This document shows, piece by piece, positions 43,093-52,312 of a DNA stretch of 64,000 nucleotides. Both the position numbers and the translations under genes were made by a program. The notes below the pieces were generated by a model that did no database searches, was not told the DNA's origin, and saw nothing but the letters and a program-made list of their open reading frames with translations. Source of the DNA: OFTM291 sp041741375 (GTDB taxonomy: Bacteria; Gemmatimonadota; Gemmatimonadetes; Gemmatimonadales; GWC2-71-9); contig JBGSKF010000143.1 of assembly GCA_041741375.1 (NCBI GenBank), positions 27,168-91,167 on the forward strand, in the 5' to 3' direction. The stretch's first letter is position 1; every line of letters starts with the position of its first letter.

Positions 43093-45948
43093 TTATGCGA
43101 GTACCCACCGGATCGTGAACAGCGTCCGCCGGGCGGTACTCTGCTCCAGCTTCCCCTCGATCCCCTCGATCAGGGCGTCCCGCCGAGCATCGATCGCGTC
43201 CTGAGCCTCGAAGAGAGTGCGTCGCTTCTGGTTCCGCTGGGTCTCCAGCGTCTTGATCCGCTTCTGGCCCTCCAGCTTTTCCTCCAGCGTCTGCATCAGC
43301 GCCGCCGCCCGCCGTGCCTCGCGGATCTCCCGGTCCATTTCCTTGATATCCCGTTCCAACCCCACCTTCAAGTCGTCCGCCCAGCCGTCCAGCTTGGTCG
43401 CCTCGGCCTCGAAAAACCGGGCATTCCGTTCCGAGATGGTCCGCCGGATCTCCCCCTCCTGCTGCCCCCCGATCGCCGCCAGCGATGCCGGCACGTTCTC
43501 GGGATCGGCCGAGCCGGTGACCATGCCAGGAAGCGACAGAAGCCGCGAAACGATGTCGGGGTCGAGTGCCTCCCCGGTGTCGGTCTGTGCCGCCAGCAGG
43601 ATGTGGTCTTCCCCCTGATCGAGCGTCTCGATGCTCAGCAGCGTCGCTGTCAACCAGCCGGATGTCCCGACCAGCGGCTCCAGAACGGAGATCCTCCCCT
43701 CATGGTCACTATACCGGAACTCGACCGTCGCAGGCCGGAGTGTGCGTGCGCCCGCGCGCTCCAGCAGCCACTGCGCCAGGGGGTGGCTCAAGCGGTACAG
43801 GTGCGCGTCGCCGGTCCGGCGGGGGAGTTCGTACCGCCCCAGGGGGACCTCGGTGTCCAGGACCCCGTCCGGCAGGCGGTGCAGGTCGAAACTCGCGTCG
43901 TCCAGAAAGTCTGCGTCCGCGCCGAGCTCGTGGCGGGTCAGTTCGATGAGCAGGCGTTCGTACCGGTTGAGTGAGGCCCTGGCGTCACTGTCGCGGGTCC
44001 GGAGTTTTTCGCGGACCTCGTCGTCGAAGTTCTCCAGGAGCTGTTGCCGGGTCCGTGCCATCGATTCGCTGATTTCCAGGCTCAATTCCAGCTGCAGCTC
44101 ATCGAAGGCCTGTTGAATTTCCTCGGGATGCCGGCAGGTCTGGTAGATGGCCGCGATCCGCTTCTCGAAATCAACTCCCGATTCCAGGGCGCCCAGGATG
44201 TCATCGCTGGCCCCGAAGACTCCCTCGAACAGCCGGAACTTCCGGGACAGCAGCTCATACACCCGTTGATCCGCTGCGTTCTTGCGGTTGATGAAGTTGA
44301 CCACCACCACGTCGTGCCGCTGGCCGTACCGGTGGCACCGCCCGATCCGTTGTTCGATGCGTTGCGGGTTCCAGGGGAGGTCGTAGTTCACCACCAGGGA
44401 ACAGAACTGCAGGTTGATCCCCTCGGCGCCGGCCTCGGTGGCGATCATGATCCGGCCCTGTTCGCGGAAATAGTCGACCAGCGCCGAGCGCATGTCCGCG
44501 GTGCGGGAGCCGGTGACGTGCTCGGTATCGCGATGCCGCTCGATCCACTCGGCGTAGATCGCCCGGGAGCGCTCGTCGGTGTTGGAGCCGTTGAACAGGA
44601 CGATCCCCTCGCAAAAGGGGCTGTCCATGAGCAGGCGGAGGAGGTAGCTCTGGGTCCGGCGGCTCTCCGTGAAGATGATCGCCTTCTCGGCGCCGCCCAG
44701 CTCGGCGGTCCGGCGGAAGGCGACCTCCAACGCCCTGATCAGAGCCTTTCCCTTGGCATTGTGCTCGACGGAGGTTGCCAGCGCTATGAACGTATCGAGG
44801 TCCGCCATCTCGTGAACGATGCTCTCGCGGTCCTCGGCGGAAAGATCGTCGCCCGGAGGATCCTCCGGCCATTCCTCGGCCGTTTCGTCCAGCGCTTCGT
44901 AGTCGTGGTCCAGCTCCTCATCCAGTCGCTCCGACGGTTCCTCCTGTTGGAGTCGGCGGTGCAGGCGCTCCCGCATCGTCGTCAGGGCGCCCGCAATGGC
45001 GAAAGTCGATGACGCGAGAAGTTTCCGCAGCACCAGCGTGATGAGGGACCGCTGGCCGGCGGGGAGGGCCTGCAGGTTGGGGCGCTGCAGATACTCCGAC
45101 ACGAGGTGGTAGAGCCGGTCCTCGCCCTCTTCGGGGGTGAATTCTTCCACGAGAGGGAGCCGCCGGGTGTACGGGATGTAGGCGGTCACCTGGCGGCGCA
45201 GGGTTCGATGGCAGAGGGGACGGAGGCGGGCCCGCAGCTGGTCGAAGGCGCCGGGATGGTCCAGCGAGGAGAATTGGTCGCGGAAGCTCCGAATATCCCC
45301 GAAGAGATGATCATCGATGACGCTGACGAGCCCATACAGTTCCATCAGCGAGTTCTGAAGGGGCGTGGCGGTCAGCAGGAGCTTGTGACGTCCGGCCAGG
45401 GCCTGCTTCAGGGTATTCGCGATGACGTTCGCCGGTTTGTATACGTTGCGGAGGCGGTGGGCCTCGTCAATCACGACCAGATCCCAGGGCACGGAGCGGA
45501 CGTCGTCCGCCTTGCTGCGGGCAAACTGGTAGGAACAGATGACGATGTCGGGCGCTTCGAACGGTCGGACCTCTCCCTGCCTGACAGAGGCGTTGTAGGA
45601 CCTCGATTCCAGGATGCGGCAGGGAAGGAAGAACTTTTCGGTGAGTTCCTGCAGCCACTGCTTGCGGAGATTGGCCGGGGTGATCACCAGGATCCTCCGC
45701 TTCCGTTCCGCCCACCGTTGGGCCATCACCAGGCCCGCTTCGATGGTCTTTCCCAACCCCACCTCATCGGCCAGGAGGGCTCCCTGGGCCAGGGGCGACG
45801 CGAAGGCAAAGAGGGCCGCATCCACCTGGTGCGGGTTCAGATCCACCTGCGCACTGGCCACGGCACCGGCCAGGCGCTCGGGACTGTCCGGCGGGAACCG
45901 GCGGGTGAGCTGGTGGGCAATGAACATCGCGTGATAGTCCGTCAGCAT
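43093..45948 (-). CDS. SNF2/RapA-type DEAH helicase
   Basis: A 951-residue superfamily 2 ATPase. Motifs: HQVDAALFAF (Q-like), DEVGLGKTIEAG (61-72), DEAHRLRN (161-168), LTATPLQNS, then the second lobe with FTESRRTQSYL and EGINLQFC, and finally QRIEQRIGRCHRYGQ, the Snf2 motif VI. The C-terminal 350 residues hold long charged helices, probably coiled coil (about 820-920). ATG 45948 is chosen for its GGAGGT site and typical family start (MLTDYHA); an upstream ATG at 45981 overlaps the Fic stop. No nuclease domain is visible. Together with the coupled Fic protein it looks like an independent defence operon; the exact role is unknown. Confidence 0.88.
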   Translation of the reverse strand: MLTDYHAMFIAHQLTRRFPPDSPERLAGAVASAQVDLNPHQVDAALFAFASPLAQGALLADEVGLGKTIEAGLVMAQRWAERKRRILVITPANLRKQWLQELTEKFFLPCRILESRSYNASVRQGEVRPFEAPDIVICSYQFARSKADDVRSVPWDLVVIDEAHRLRNVYKPANVIANTLKQALAGRHKLLLTATPLQNSLMELYGLVSVIDDHLFGDIRSFRDQFSSLDHPGAFDQLRARLRPLCHRTLRRQVTAYIPYTRRLPLVEEFTPEEGEDRLYHLVSEYLQRPNLQALPAGQRSLITLVLRKLLASSTFAIAGALTTMRERLHRRLQQEEPSERLDEELDHDYEALDETAEEWPEDPPGDDLSAEDRESIVHEMADLDTFIALATSVEHNAKGKALIRALEVAFRRTAELGGAEKAIIFTESRRTQSYLLRLLMDSPFCEGIVLFNGSNTDERSRAIYAEWIERHRDTEHVTGSRTADMRSALVDYFREQGRIMIATEAGAEGINLQFCSLVVNYDLPWNPQRIEQRIGRCHRYGQRHDVVVVNFINRKNAADQRVYELLSRKFRLFEGVFGASDDILGALESGVDFEKRIAAIYQTCRHPEEIQQAFDELQLELSLEISESMARTRQQLLENFDDEVREKLRTRDSDARASLNRYERLLIELTRHELGADADFLDDASFDLHRLPDGVLDTEVPLGRYELPRRTGDAHLYRLSHPLAQWLLERAGARTLRPATVEFRYSDHEGRISVLEPLVGTSGWLTATLLSIETLDQGEDHILLAAQTDTGEALDPDIVSRLLSLPGMVTGSADPENVPASLAAIGGQQEGEIRRTISERNARFFEAEATKLDGWADDLKVGLERDIKEMDREIREARRAAALMQTLEEKLEGQKRIKTLETQRNQKRRTLFEAQDAIDARRDALIEGIEGKLEQSTARRTLFTIRWVLA

Positions 45949-45977
45949 CGTCACACCACCTCCGTTTCCAGTCATGG

Positions 45978-47144
45978 TCATGATGGTGCGCCAGGGTTCG
46001 TCACCCGCCGCACCGGCACCTGCTGCCTGAGCACATCCGCGCCGGCAGCATAGCCACGCTCTGATCGGCTGGCGAGGCCCATCGCGACCAGCGTCTCCAG
46101 ATCCCGCTGCAAAGTCTTCCCCGACAGCGTTGCGTAGTCCCGGGCAATCGCCGGTGTCAGTTCCATGACCTCCCTCACCGTGAGTACCCGGTCCCTCGGC
46201 AGCGCCAGCGCCAGCCGTCGTTGCCGCACGAAGGCCGACTTTTTGGTGTACTGCTTCTCCGCGAACTGGTCGTAGATCAACTTGATCCAGGTGATGTCGA
46301 ACTGGTTGGCTTGAATGGTCTGGAGAGTGCGCAGGAGCCCGTCACGAAACCCCTGGACCGCGTAGTCGATGAACGCGCTGAGATCCCGGCGGTCATGGGC
46401 CAGTTGGATCTGGCGGTAGTACTCCGTCCGCGTCTCGTTGTAGTGATTGGAGAGGATGTGCGAGGCGATGTCGGGGTTCCCCGCCCGCAGCAGGAGGTAG
46501 AACTCGACCAGGCGGCCAGTGCGTCCGTTGCCATCGGCGAAGGGGTGGATCCACTCAATGTACACATGGGTCACGATGGCCTGGATCACCGCCTCCGCGA
46601 AGGTTTGACCGTCCTCATACCGGAACTGCCGCGGCAGCCAGTCACAGAGCCGGGTCACCAGTTCCGGCACGTCCTGGTATGCCGGGGTGCGGTAGGGCCC
46701 CACCCGCCGGTGATCTTCCCGAAAGCGCCCCGGGATGGCATCGAAGTGCGGGCCCAGCTCCTTGCCGATCATCTGGTGGAAGCGGCGGAGCAGATCCGCC
46801 GAGATGCGTTCGGCGTTCCCCTGGACGGCCACCTCCTGGAGCAGAATGTTGAACGCGTCCAGGATGTTCCGCACCTCCTGCTCCTGGTACTGCTTGCTGG
46901 GCGGGAGAGACTTTCCCTCGACGACCTGCTCAATCTCCTCCTCGGAGAGGGTGTTGCCCTCGATGGCGGTCGTGGCTTGAGCCCCCTTGGTCAGGGATAC
47001 CAGCAGCAGGCGGCGATGGTACTCCGGCAGGAGCGGGGCGTTGGCGATCGCCTGGACGATGGCGTCGCACTGCCCCAGCTCGTAGTGTGTTTTTGAGCTG
47101 AGGTTCCAGTGCCTGTTGAAGTGGAGGTGATCGTATGCACTCAA
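45978..47144 (-). CDS. Fic family protein (class II autoinhibited)
   Basis: A 388-residue Fic enzyme. The active-site motif HPFADGNGRTGR (200-211) is perfect, which predicts AMP transfer to a protein. An N-terminal inhibitory helix motif T-x3-E-G is present (Thr58...Glu62-Gly63 in TTAIEGNTLS), so activity is controlled intramolecularly. The flap and dimer region (AIVTHVYIEWIH) is normal. Residues 310-385 look like a winged-helix domain. It is the first gene of a two-gene operon with the SNF2 helicase, so the helicase or DNA-bound complex might be its target or trigger (inference). Confidence 0.88.
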   Translation of the reverse strand: MSAYDHLHFNRHWNLSSKTHYELGQCDAIVQAIANAPLLPEYHRRLLLVSLTKGAQATTAIEGNTLSEEEIEQVVEGKSLPPSKQYQEQEVRNILDAFNILLQEVAVQGNAERISADLLRRFHQMIGKELGPHFDAIPGRFREDHRRVGPYRTPAYQDVPELVTRLCDWLPRQFRYEDGQTFAEAVIQAIVTHVYIEWIHPFADGNGRTGRLVEFYLLLRAGNPDIASHILSNHYNETRTEYYRQIQLAHDRRDLSAFIDYAVQGFRDGLLRTLQTIQANQFDITWIKLIYDQFAEKQYTKKSAFVRQRRLALALPRDRVLTVREVMELTPAIARDYATLSGKTLQRDLETLVAMGLASRSERGYAAGADVLRQQVPVRRVTNPGAPS

Positions 47145-47305
47145 GACATCACCCCGGACAGTTGAAGAGACAAATAATATAGCCTATTTGTCCCCTACGC
47201 TATAACGCTATGCGTGTCAGCCTGATAGTAAATCGCTTTTATTATGACATTCTGGACAATAAAGTGGACATTTCCTTGGATAATCCTGCCGGAGACAAGG
47301 ACGAT

Positions 47306-47362
47306 CTGCGCGAGAATGTCCACCAGGAGATGGAGTGCCGCGACCGGCACGGTGATGATCAG
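47306..47362 (-). pseudogene. Remnant of excisionase-type HTH antitoxin
   Basis: Minus-strand codons for ITVPVAALHLLVDILAQ match residues in the N-terminal half of the antitoxin at 42057 and are flanked by unrelated, AT-rich sequence. This suggests a second HTH-PIN cassette once stood at the left border of the housekeeping region. Confidence 0.6.
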
Positions 47363-47705
47363 ATCGTGACTCACAGGCTGGCGGCCTGGCCGCAGAGCGG
47401 CCGCTTCACTGTACTGGTTCCCATGGCTGAAGCCGCAGGCCATCTCCTGTGGCCCAACCCCAGATCCTGTCCTAATACTAGAGTCATGATTGTGATCTTA
47501 TTCTGATGTGTTGCTCTATCTGGTTGGATTGCAATGCTTTATGCCATGCAACGATCTTTCTGACCACTGTGCACCATGAAATACTTTCACGGTGATAGGC
47601 GAGCCCAGTAGCCCGCAGGGCTCCGGTGGCCAGGCGGGTAGGGGAACCAGTCTGGGCAGAATTCACTCTGCGTCGTCGGTGTCATCAGTGGTTTCTTCCG
47701 GGGGG

Positions 47706-47828
47706 GGTAGGACATAGGACGTAGGACATAGGACGTAGGACATAGGACATGGGACATTGTCCCAAACACCCCACTCCCTACTCCCGATTCCCTACTCCCT
47801 ACTCCCGATTCCCCACTCCCCACTCCCT
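47706..47828. repeat. Two heptamer arrays (GGACATA/GGACGTA and ACTCCCT/ATTCCCT)
   Basis: Seven units of AGGACAT/AGGACGT, a 13-base gap, then about eight units of ACTCCCT, ACTCCCG and ATTCCCT. Both keep an exact 7-nt period while the unit sequence changes. Confidence 0.9.
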
Positions 47829-47840
47829 TATGTTTGACTC

Positions 47841-48701
47841 GTGCCAAATTCCGTCAGCGACACTCCTCACGCCCGAACTGCTCACCGGGAGGTACGCGGG
47901 GTCTCTCTCTTCGAGCGACGCCTCGGGTCGGGGCCGCCAGTGGTGGTGCTCCACGGGGGGCCCGGAGCTCATCATGACTACCTCCTCCCCGGTTTCGATA
48001 CCCTCGCCACCGGTCGGGAGCTGATCTACTACGATCAGCGGGGCGGGGGGCAGTCGGCGGTGGACCGGGAGGTTCCGGTCGGGTGGCGGGAACAGGTGGC
48101 CGATCTCGATGCGCTTCGCGACCTCTGGGACCTGGAGACGCTCACCCTCACCGGCTACTCCTGGGGCGGCCTCCTCGCCCTCCTCTACGCGCTGGAGCAT
48201 CCGGGGCGCGTCGAGCGGCTCGCGCTGGTTTCTCCCGCGCCCTGCTGGCGCGGGGCAAGAGCGGCCTTCGAGGAACGGTTCGCCGAGCGGAGCAGGGCAC
48301 CCGCGATTCTGACCGCGCGGCAGGAACTGCGGGAGAGCGGTTTGCAGGCCGAGAACCCCGAGGCGTACCAGCGTCGTTCCTTCGAATTGACCGTCGCCGG
48401 CTACTTCCACGATCCCGCTCGGGCCCGCGACCTGACCCCGTTCCGCGTCACCGGTCGCACTCAGCAGGAGGTCTGGTCCAGTCTCGGCGACTACGATCTC
48501 CGGCCCCGGCTCGCGGAACTCACCATGCCCTCCCTCGTGATTCACGGGGAAGACGACCCCATTCCGACCAGCGCCGCGGAGACCCTGGCGCGGGGACTCG
48601 GAGCCGAGTTCGTTCCCCTCCCGGCGTGCGGCCATGTACCATACGTCGAGTCGCTCGATCTCTTTCGCGAGGAGCTCCACCGGTTCCTTCCGCATGACTG
48701 A
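47841..48701 (+). CDS. Alpha/beta hydrolase, proline iminopeptidase-like (S33)
   Basis: A 286-residue cytoplasmic enzyme starting at GTG 47841, just after the heptamer array. S33 marks: LHGGPGAHHD (oxyanion), TGYSWGGLLAL (nucleophile Ser), GEDDPIP (acid) and CGHVPYVES (His). The cap region lies between 130 and 215. It differs from the 18088 enzyme in lacking any signal peptide. The next gene overlaps its last eight bases, so they share an operon. Confidence 0.85.
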   Translation: MPNSVSDTPHARTAHREVRGVSLFERRLGSGPPVVVLHGGPGAHHDYLLPGFDTLATGRELIYYDQRGGGQSAVDREVPVGWREQVADLDALRDLWDLETLTLTGYSWGGLLALLYALEHPGRVERLALVSPAPCWRGARAAFEERFAERSRAPAILTARQELRESGLQAENPEAYQRRSFELTVAGYFHDPARARDLTPFRVTGRTQQEVWSSLGDYDLRPRLAELTMPSLVIHGEDDPIPTSAAETLARGLGAEFVPLPACGHVPYVESLDLFREELHRFLPHD

Positions 48702-49356
48702 GCCCCGTTCCACGCCGTTCCGGCATCTCCTGGCCCCGGTGGCCGAGGAGCGGTTTCCGGCGGTGAGTGAAACGCTGTGTGAGACGGGTGTCGATGCCCG
48801 GGATCGGGATGCCTTTCTCCTGGCCCCACCGGTGGCGGAGATGATTCGCGACCTGCGGCCGGAGGAAGGTCTGGGGGATGCGATCGACCCCTTCGTGGCG
48901 CTGATCCATGCCGCGTATCTTCACTGGGCGACGGGTGCGGTGGAACAGGAGGTGACCGGGCCGCGGCTCGCCGAGGCGCTTGCGGGGTTGCCGGGGACTC
49001 CGATCCCTCTCGACACCGGCACCCCGTACCTGCAACTTCCTCCCAGACGCCTGTGGGGTACCCCGGTGGAGGGTCAGCCCGCCGAGCCTCTCGATGGATG
49101 TTTCGTGACCCGGATGCGCGATCAACTCGCCGTGGTGGCTGCCTTCGGCTTTCATCCGGCGCGGTTCGGGTTGACGGTGGTGGAGGTGACCGGCGCCGAT
49201 CCCGGTTCCCTAACGCGGCCCGATGGATCAGCTCTCTTTGCCCCCACCTTGCCGGGAGGTGCCGAGGCGGGCCTCGCGAGCGTGACCGGAATGGAGGAGC
49301 TGCTCTGTCTGGTCTGGCGTCTGGTGGGAGAGGGACTCGAGGGAAGGAGCCGATGA
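48694..49356 (+). CDS. Conserved protein of unknown function
   Basis: A 220-residue soluble protein. ATG 48694 lies within the end of the hydrolase gene, and its stop overlaps the PolX-like start (ATGA). The sequence is Pro-rich and Leu-rich with a conserved-looking block WGTPVEGQPAEPLDG and a helical C-terminus. I do not recognise a domain. Its position between the hydrolase and the PolX-type gene says little about function. Confidence 0.6.
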   Translation: MTEPRSTPFRHLLAPVAEERFPAVSETLCETGVDARDRDAFLLAPPVAEMIRDLRPEEGLGDAIDPFVALIHAAYLHWATGAVEQEVTGPRLAEALAGLPGTPIPLDTGTPYLQLPPRRLWGTPVEGQPAEPLDGCFVTRMRDQLAVVAAFGFHPARFGLTVVEVTGADPGSLTRPDGSALFAPTLPGGAEAGLASVTGMEELLCLVWRLVGEGLEGRSR

Positions 49357-51092
49357 TGCACACAGCCGTGATGGACAAGGCCGCGGTGGCGCAGGTGCTG
49401 GAGCAGATCGCGGCGATGATGGAACTGGTGGGCGAGAACCCCTTCCGGGTGAGGGCCTTCCGCACGGCGGCCCGGGCGCTGGGGGGGCTGCACGGGGAGA
49501 TCGCCCCCGCGCTGGCGGACGGAACCGTCGCGTCGATGAGCGGGATCGGCCCCGCGATTCTGCAGATCGTGACGGACCTGGTGGGGACCGGGCACTCCCG
49601 GGTGCTGGAGGATCTCCGGGAGCGGGTCCCGCCGGGTCTTGTGGAGATGCTGGGCATCCCGGGGCTCGGCGTGTCCCGGATCCGGCAGATTCACGACCTC
49701 CTCGACATCGATTCCCTGCCGGAGCTCGAAACGGCCGCGCGGACCGGCCGACTCGCCGAGGTTCCCGGATTCGGCCCGAAAACGTGCGAGAACGTCCTCA
49801 AGGGAATTGCCTTTCTGCGCCGGGCGAGCGAGTTCCGGTTATTGCATCACGCCCGGGCCGAGATGGATCGCCTGGTGGGGATGCTGGAGGAGGTGCCGGG
49901 GGTGCTGCGGGCGATCCCGGCGGGAGAGGTGCGGCGCTGGAGCGAGGTGGTGCGGGACCTGGTGGTGGTGCTGGTGACGGATTCCGCTCCCGAGGAGGTG
50001 CTCCGCGCTCTCGGCGAGGTGCCGGGGATCAGCGAGTACTCCGAGCACGATGAGCGGGTGGCCACGATCCGGGTGGCGGGTGGATCGGTGGCGCGGGTGA
50101 TCGTGACGCCCCCGGTCAATCTCGGCGCCGTGCTGGTGCAGGCCACGGGGAGCGAGGGACATGTGGCCGAGCTGGGGGTGGTCGCGGCGGATCGGGGTTC
50201 CTCCCTGCGCGGCGGGGCGCTCTGGCAGGGGAGCACCTTCATCCCGACCCCCGATGAAGCCACCCTGTATCGCCATCTCGGCCTGCCGGAAATCCCGCCC
50301 GAGTTGCGGGAAGGCCGGGGGGAGACGCGGCGCTATGCGGGGGGCGTGCCGATGCTGGTGACGGAGAAGGACATCCTGGGATTGCTGCACTGCCACACCA
50401 CCTACTCGGACGGCACCACCTCCGCAGAGGAACTGGCGCTCGCGTGCCACGAGGCGGGCTACCAGTACGTGGGCATCACCGATCACTCCCAGAGTGCCGC
50501 CTACGCCGGGGGCATCCGGACCGAGGACCTCCCCGCCCAGTGGACCGAGATCGACGAGGCGAACACCCGGTTGGAGGGGATCCGGATCCTCAAGGGGATC
50601 GAGGCCGACATCCTGCCGGACGGGGGACTCGACTACGACGACGCGACCCTCGCGGGGTTCGACTTCGTCATCGCCTCGGTGCACAGCCGCTTCGGGCTCG
50701 ACGCCGAGGCGATGACCGCGCGGGTGCTCGCGGCGATCGACAATCCGTACGTGGCGATCCTCGGGCATCCGAGCGGACGCTTGCTCCTGTCCCGCGATCC
50801 CTATCCCCTCGACTTTCCCGCGATCTTTGCCCGGGCCGCGGCCCGCGGGGTCGCCATCGAAATCAACGCCGATCCCCACCGCCTCGACCTCGACTGGCGC
50901 CTCCTGGGCCAGGCCCGCGAGGCGGGGGTGATGATCTCCCTTGGCGCCGACGCCCACAGCCCCGCCGGCCTGGAACACATGCGCTATGGAGTGGCGATGG
51001 CCCGGAAGGGTGGTCTCGGCCCCGGGGACATCCTCAACACCCGGCCGGTCGAGGCGTTTCTCGCCTTTGCCCGGGCCCGGCGCCCGGAGTGA
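49353..51092 (+). CDS. polX: PolX-type protein with degenerate polymerase core and intact PHP domain
   Basis: A 579-residue protein with the bacterial PolX layout: N-terminal helix-hairpin-helix region (MSGIGPAI, GIPGLGVSRIRQ, VPGFGPKTCENV), a pol-beta-like palm (about 200-320), and a C-terminal PHP phosphoesterase. The palm has lost catalytic Asp residues: the DxD motif reads RDLVVV and the third Asp position reads SVARVIV, so DNA synthesis is unlikely. The PHP metal ligands are intact: HCHTTYSDG, ITDHS, GIEADI, SVHS, LGHPSGR, EINADPH and GADAHS. It may act as a repair 3'-phosphoesterase or 3'-5' exonuclease. Endonuclease III follows two bases after its stop. Confidence 0.85.
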   Translation: MMHTAVMDKAAVAQVLEQIAAMMELVGENPFRVRAFRTAARALGGLHGEIAPALADGTVASMSGIGPAILQIVTDLVGTGHSRVLEDLRERVPPGLVEMLGIPGLGVSRIRQIHDLLDIDSLPELETAARTGRLAEVPGFGPKTCENVLKGIAFLRRASEFRLLHHARAEMDRLVGMLEEVPGVLRAIPAGEVRRWSEVVRDLVVVLVTDSAPEEVLRALGEVPGISEYSEHDERVATIRVAGGSVARVIVTPPVNLGAVLVQATGSEGHVAELGVVAADRGSSLRGGALWQGSTFIPTPDEATLYRHLGLPEIPPELREGRGETRRYAGGVPMLVTEKDILGLLHCHTTYSDGTTSAEELALACHEAGYQYVGITDHSQSAAYAGGIRTEDLPAQWTEIDEANTRLEGIRILKGIEADILPDGGLDYDDATLAGFDFVIASVHSRFGLDAEAMTARVLAAIDNPYVAILGHPSGRLLLSRDPYPLDFPAIFARAAARGVAIEINADPHRLDLDWRLLGQAREAGVMISLGADAHSPAGLEHMRYGVAMARKGGLGPGDILNTRPVEAFLAFARARRPE

Positions 51093-51094
51093 CG

Positions 51095-51769
51095 GTGGCA
51101 CGCCGGACCGCGGCGGTCCCCTCCCCCCCGTCTCCCGCTCCCGCGCTCCGCACCCGGGCACGTGCCGTCCTCAGGCACCTGAAGAAGGCCTATCCCGATG
51201 CGCACTGCGCTCTGGACCATCGGACCCCGTTCGAACTCCTGGTGGCCACGATTCTCTCGGCCCAATGCACCGACGTCCGGGTCAACCTCACGACCCCGGC
51301 CCTCTTCTCCCGGTACCCGACCCCGCGGGATCTGGCCGGCGCCGATCCGGGCGAGCTCGAGGCGCTCATCCGGCCGACCGGGTTCTTCCGGATGAAGGCG
51401 AGGAACCTGATCGGGATGGCGACGGCACTGGTGGAGACGCATGGGGGCGAGGTTCCCCGGACCATGGAGGCGCTCCGGGACCTTCCCGGCGTGGGCCGGA
51501 AGACGGCGAATGTGATCCTCGGCAACGCCTTCGGGATGAACGAGGGGATCACCGTCGACACCCACGTCGGACGGATCGCGCGTCTTCTCGAACTGACCCG
51601 GGCCACCGACCCGGAGCAGGTGGAACGGGATCTGATGGTCCTCATACCGCGGGGAGAGTGGACTCTCGTCTCCCATCTTCTCATCAGCCATGGCCGCGCC
51701 GTCTGCATCGCGCGCCGCCCCCGGTGTGACGACTGTGTCCTGCGCTCGGTCTGTCCGTCCGCCACCTGA
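51095..51769 (+). CDS. nth: Endonuclease III
   Basis: A 224-residue base-excision repair glycosylase/AP lyase for oxidised pyrimidines. The HhH motif LPGVGRKTANVILG holds the catalytic Lys136; Asp155 lies in VDTHVGR. The C-terminal [4Fe-4S] ligands Cys204, Cys211, Cys214 and Cys220 have the canonical spacing 6-2-5. GTG 51095 starts two bases after the PolX-like stop, so the two DNA-repair genes form a unit. The first 18 residues are an extra Pro/Ala-rich extension. Confidence 0.93.
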   Translation: MARRTAAVPSPPSPAPALRTRARAVLRHLKKAYPDAHCALDHRTPFELLVATILSAQCTDVRVNLTTPALFSRYPTPRDLAGADPGELEALIRPTGFFRMKARNLIGMATALVETHGGEVPRTMEALRDLPGVGRKTANVILGNAFGMNEGITVDTHVGRIARLLELTRATDPEQVERDLMVLIPRGEWTLVSHLLISHGRAVCIARRPRCDDCVLRSVCPSAT

Positions 51770-51863
51770 ACGGCCCGGGCGACGTCCCCCATTACTATTC
51801 GGGCAGGTTTCACTCTGCTGGTTCACGGTGCACGGCACACAGACCCAAGGACACGACCGCCTC

Positions 51864-52310
51864 ATGAGCATTGCCACGATTGTCACTTCGCGCGGGACGA
51901 TGACCGTTGAACTCTTCGACGACGAGGTCCCCGGGACAGTGGAAAACTTCCGGAAACTCGCCCAGGACGGGTTCTACGACGGTACCCGGTTCCACCGGGT
52001 GATCCCGAATTTCATGATTCAGGGCGGGGATCCTCTGAGCCGGACTCCCGGAGCGCGCGGAGTCGGGACCGGTGGCCCGGGGTACAAGATCAAGTGTGAA
52101 ACCGACCGCAATGTGCACACCCATGTGGAGGGGACTCTCTCCATGGCGCATGCGGGACGGAACACCGGCGGGAGCCAGTTCTTCATCTGTCACGGGCGGC
52201 AGGCCCATCTCGACGGCGTGCACACCGTGTTCGGGCAGGTAACCGAGGGGTTGGACGTGGTGCACCAGATCCAGCAGAACGACGAGATCATCACTCTGGC
52301 CGTGAGCTGA
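51864..52310 (+). CDS. Cyclophilin-type peptidyl-prolyl isomerase
   Basis: A 148-residue cytoplasmic cyclophilin without signal peptide. Active-site features: FYDGTRFHRVIPNFMIQGGD with the catalytic Arg, GTLSMAHAGRNTGGSQFFI and HLDGVHTVFGQV. Length is that of minimal bacterial PPIases. ATG 51864 begins MSIATIVTSRGTM. The DUF6941-like gene begins two bases after its stop. Confidence 0.92.
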   Translation: MSIATIVTSRGTMTVELFDDEVPGTVENFRKLAQDGFYDGTRFHRVIPNFMIQGGDPLSRTPGARGVGTGGPGYKIKCETDRNVHTHVEGTLSMAHAGRNTGGSQFFICHGRQAHLDGVHTVFGQVTEGLDVVHQIQQNDEIITLAVS

Positions 52311-52312
52311 CC

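Larger units (their letters stand above)
47145..47840. other. Intergenic region with gene remnant and heptamer arrays
   Basis: Contains a short antitoxin remnant (47306-47362), AT-richer sequence than its surroundings near 47160-47290 and 47480-47590, and two heptamer arrays (47706-47757, 47771-47828). No complete gene. Confidence 0.5.
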
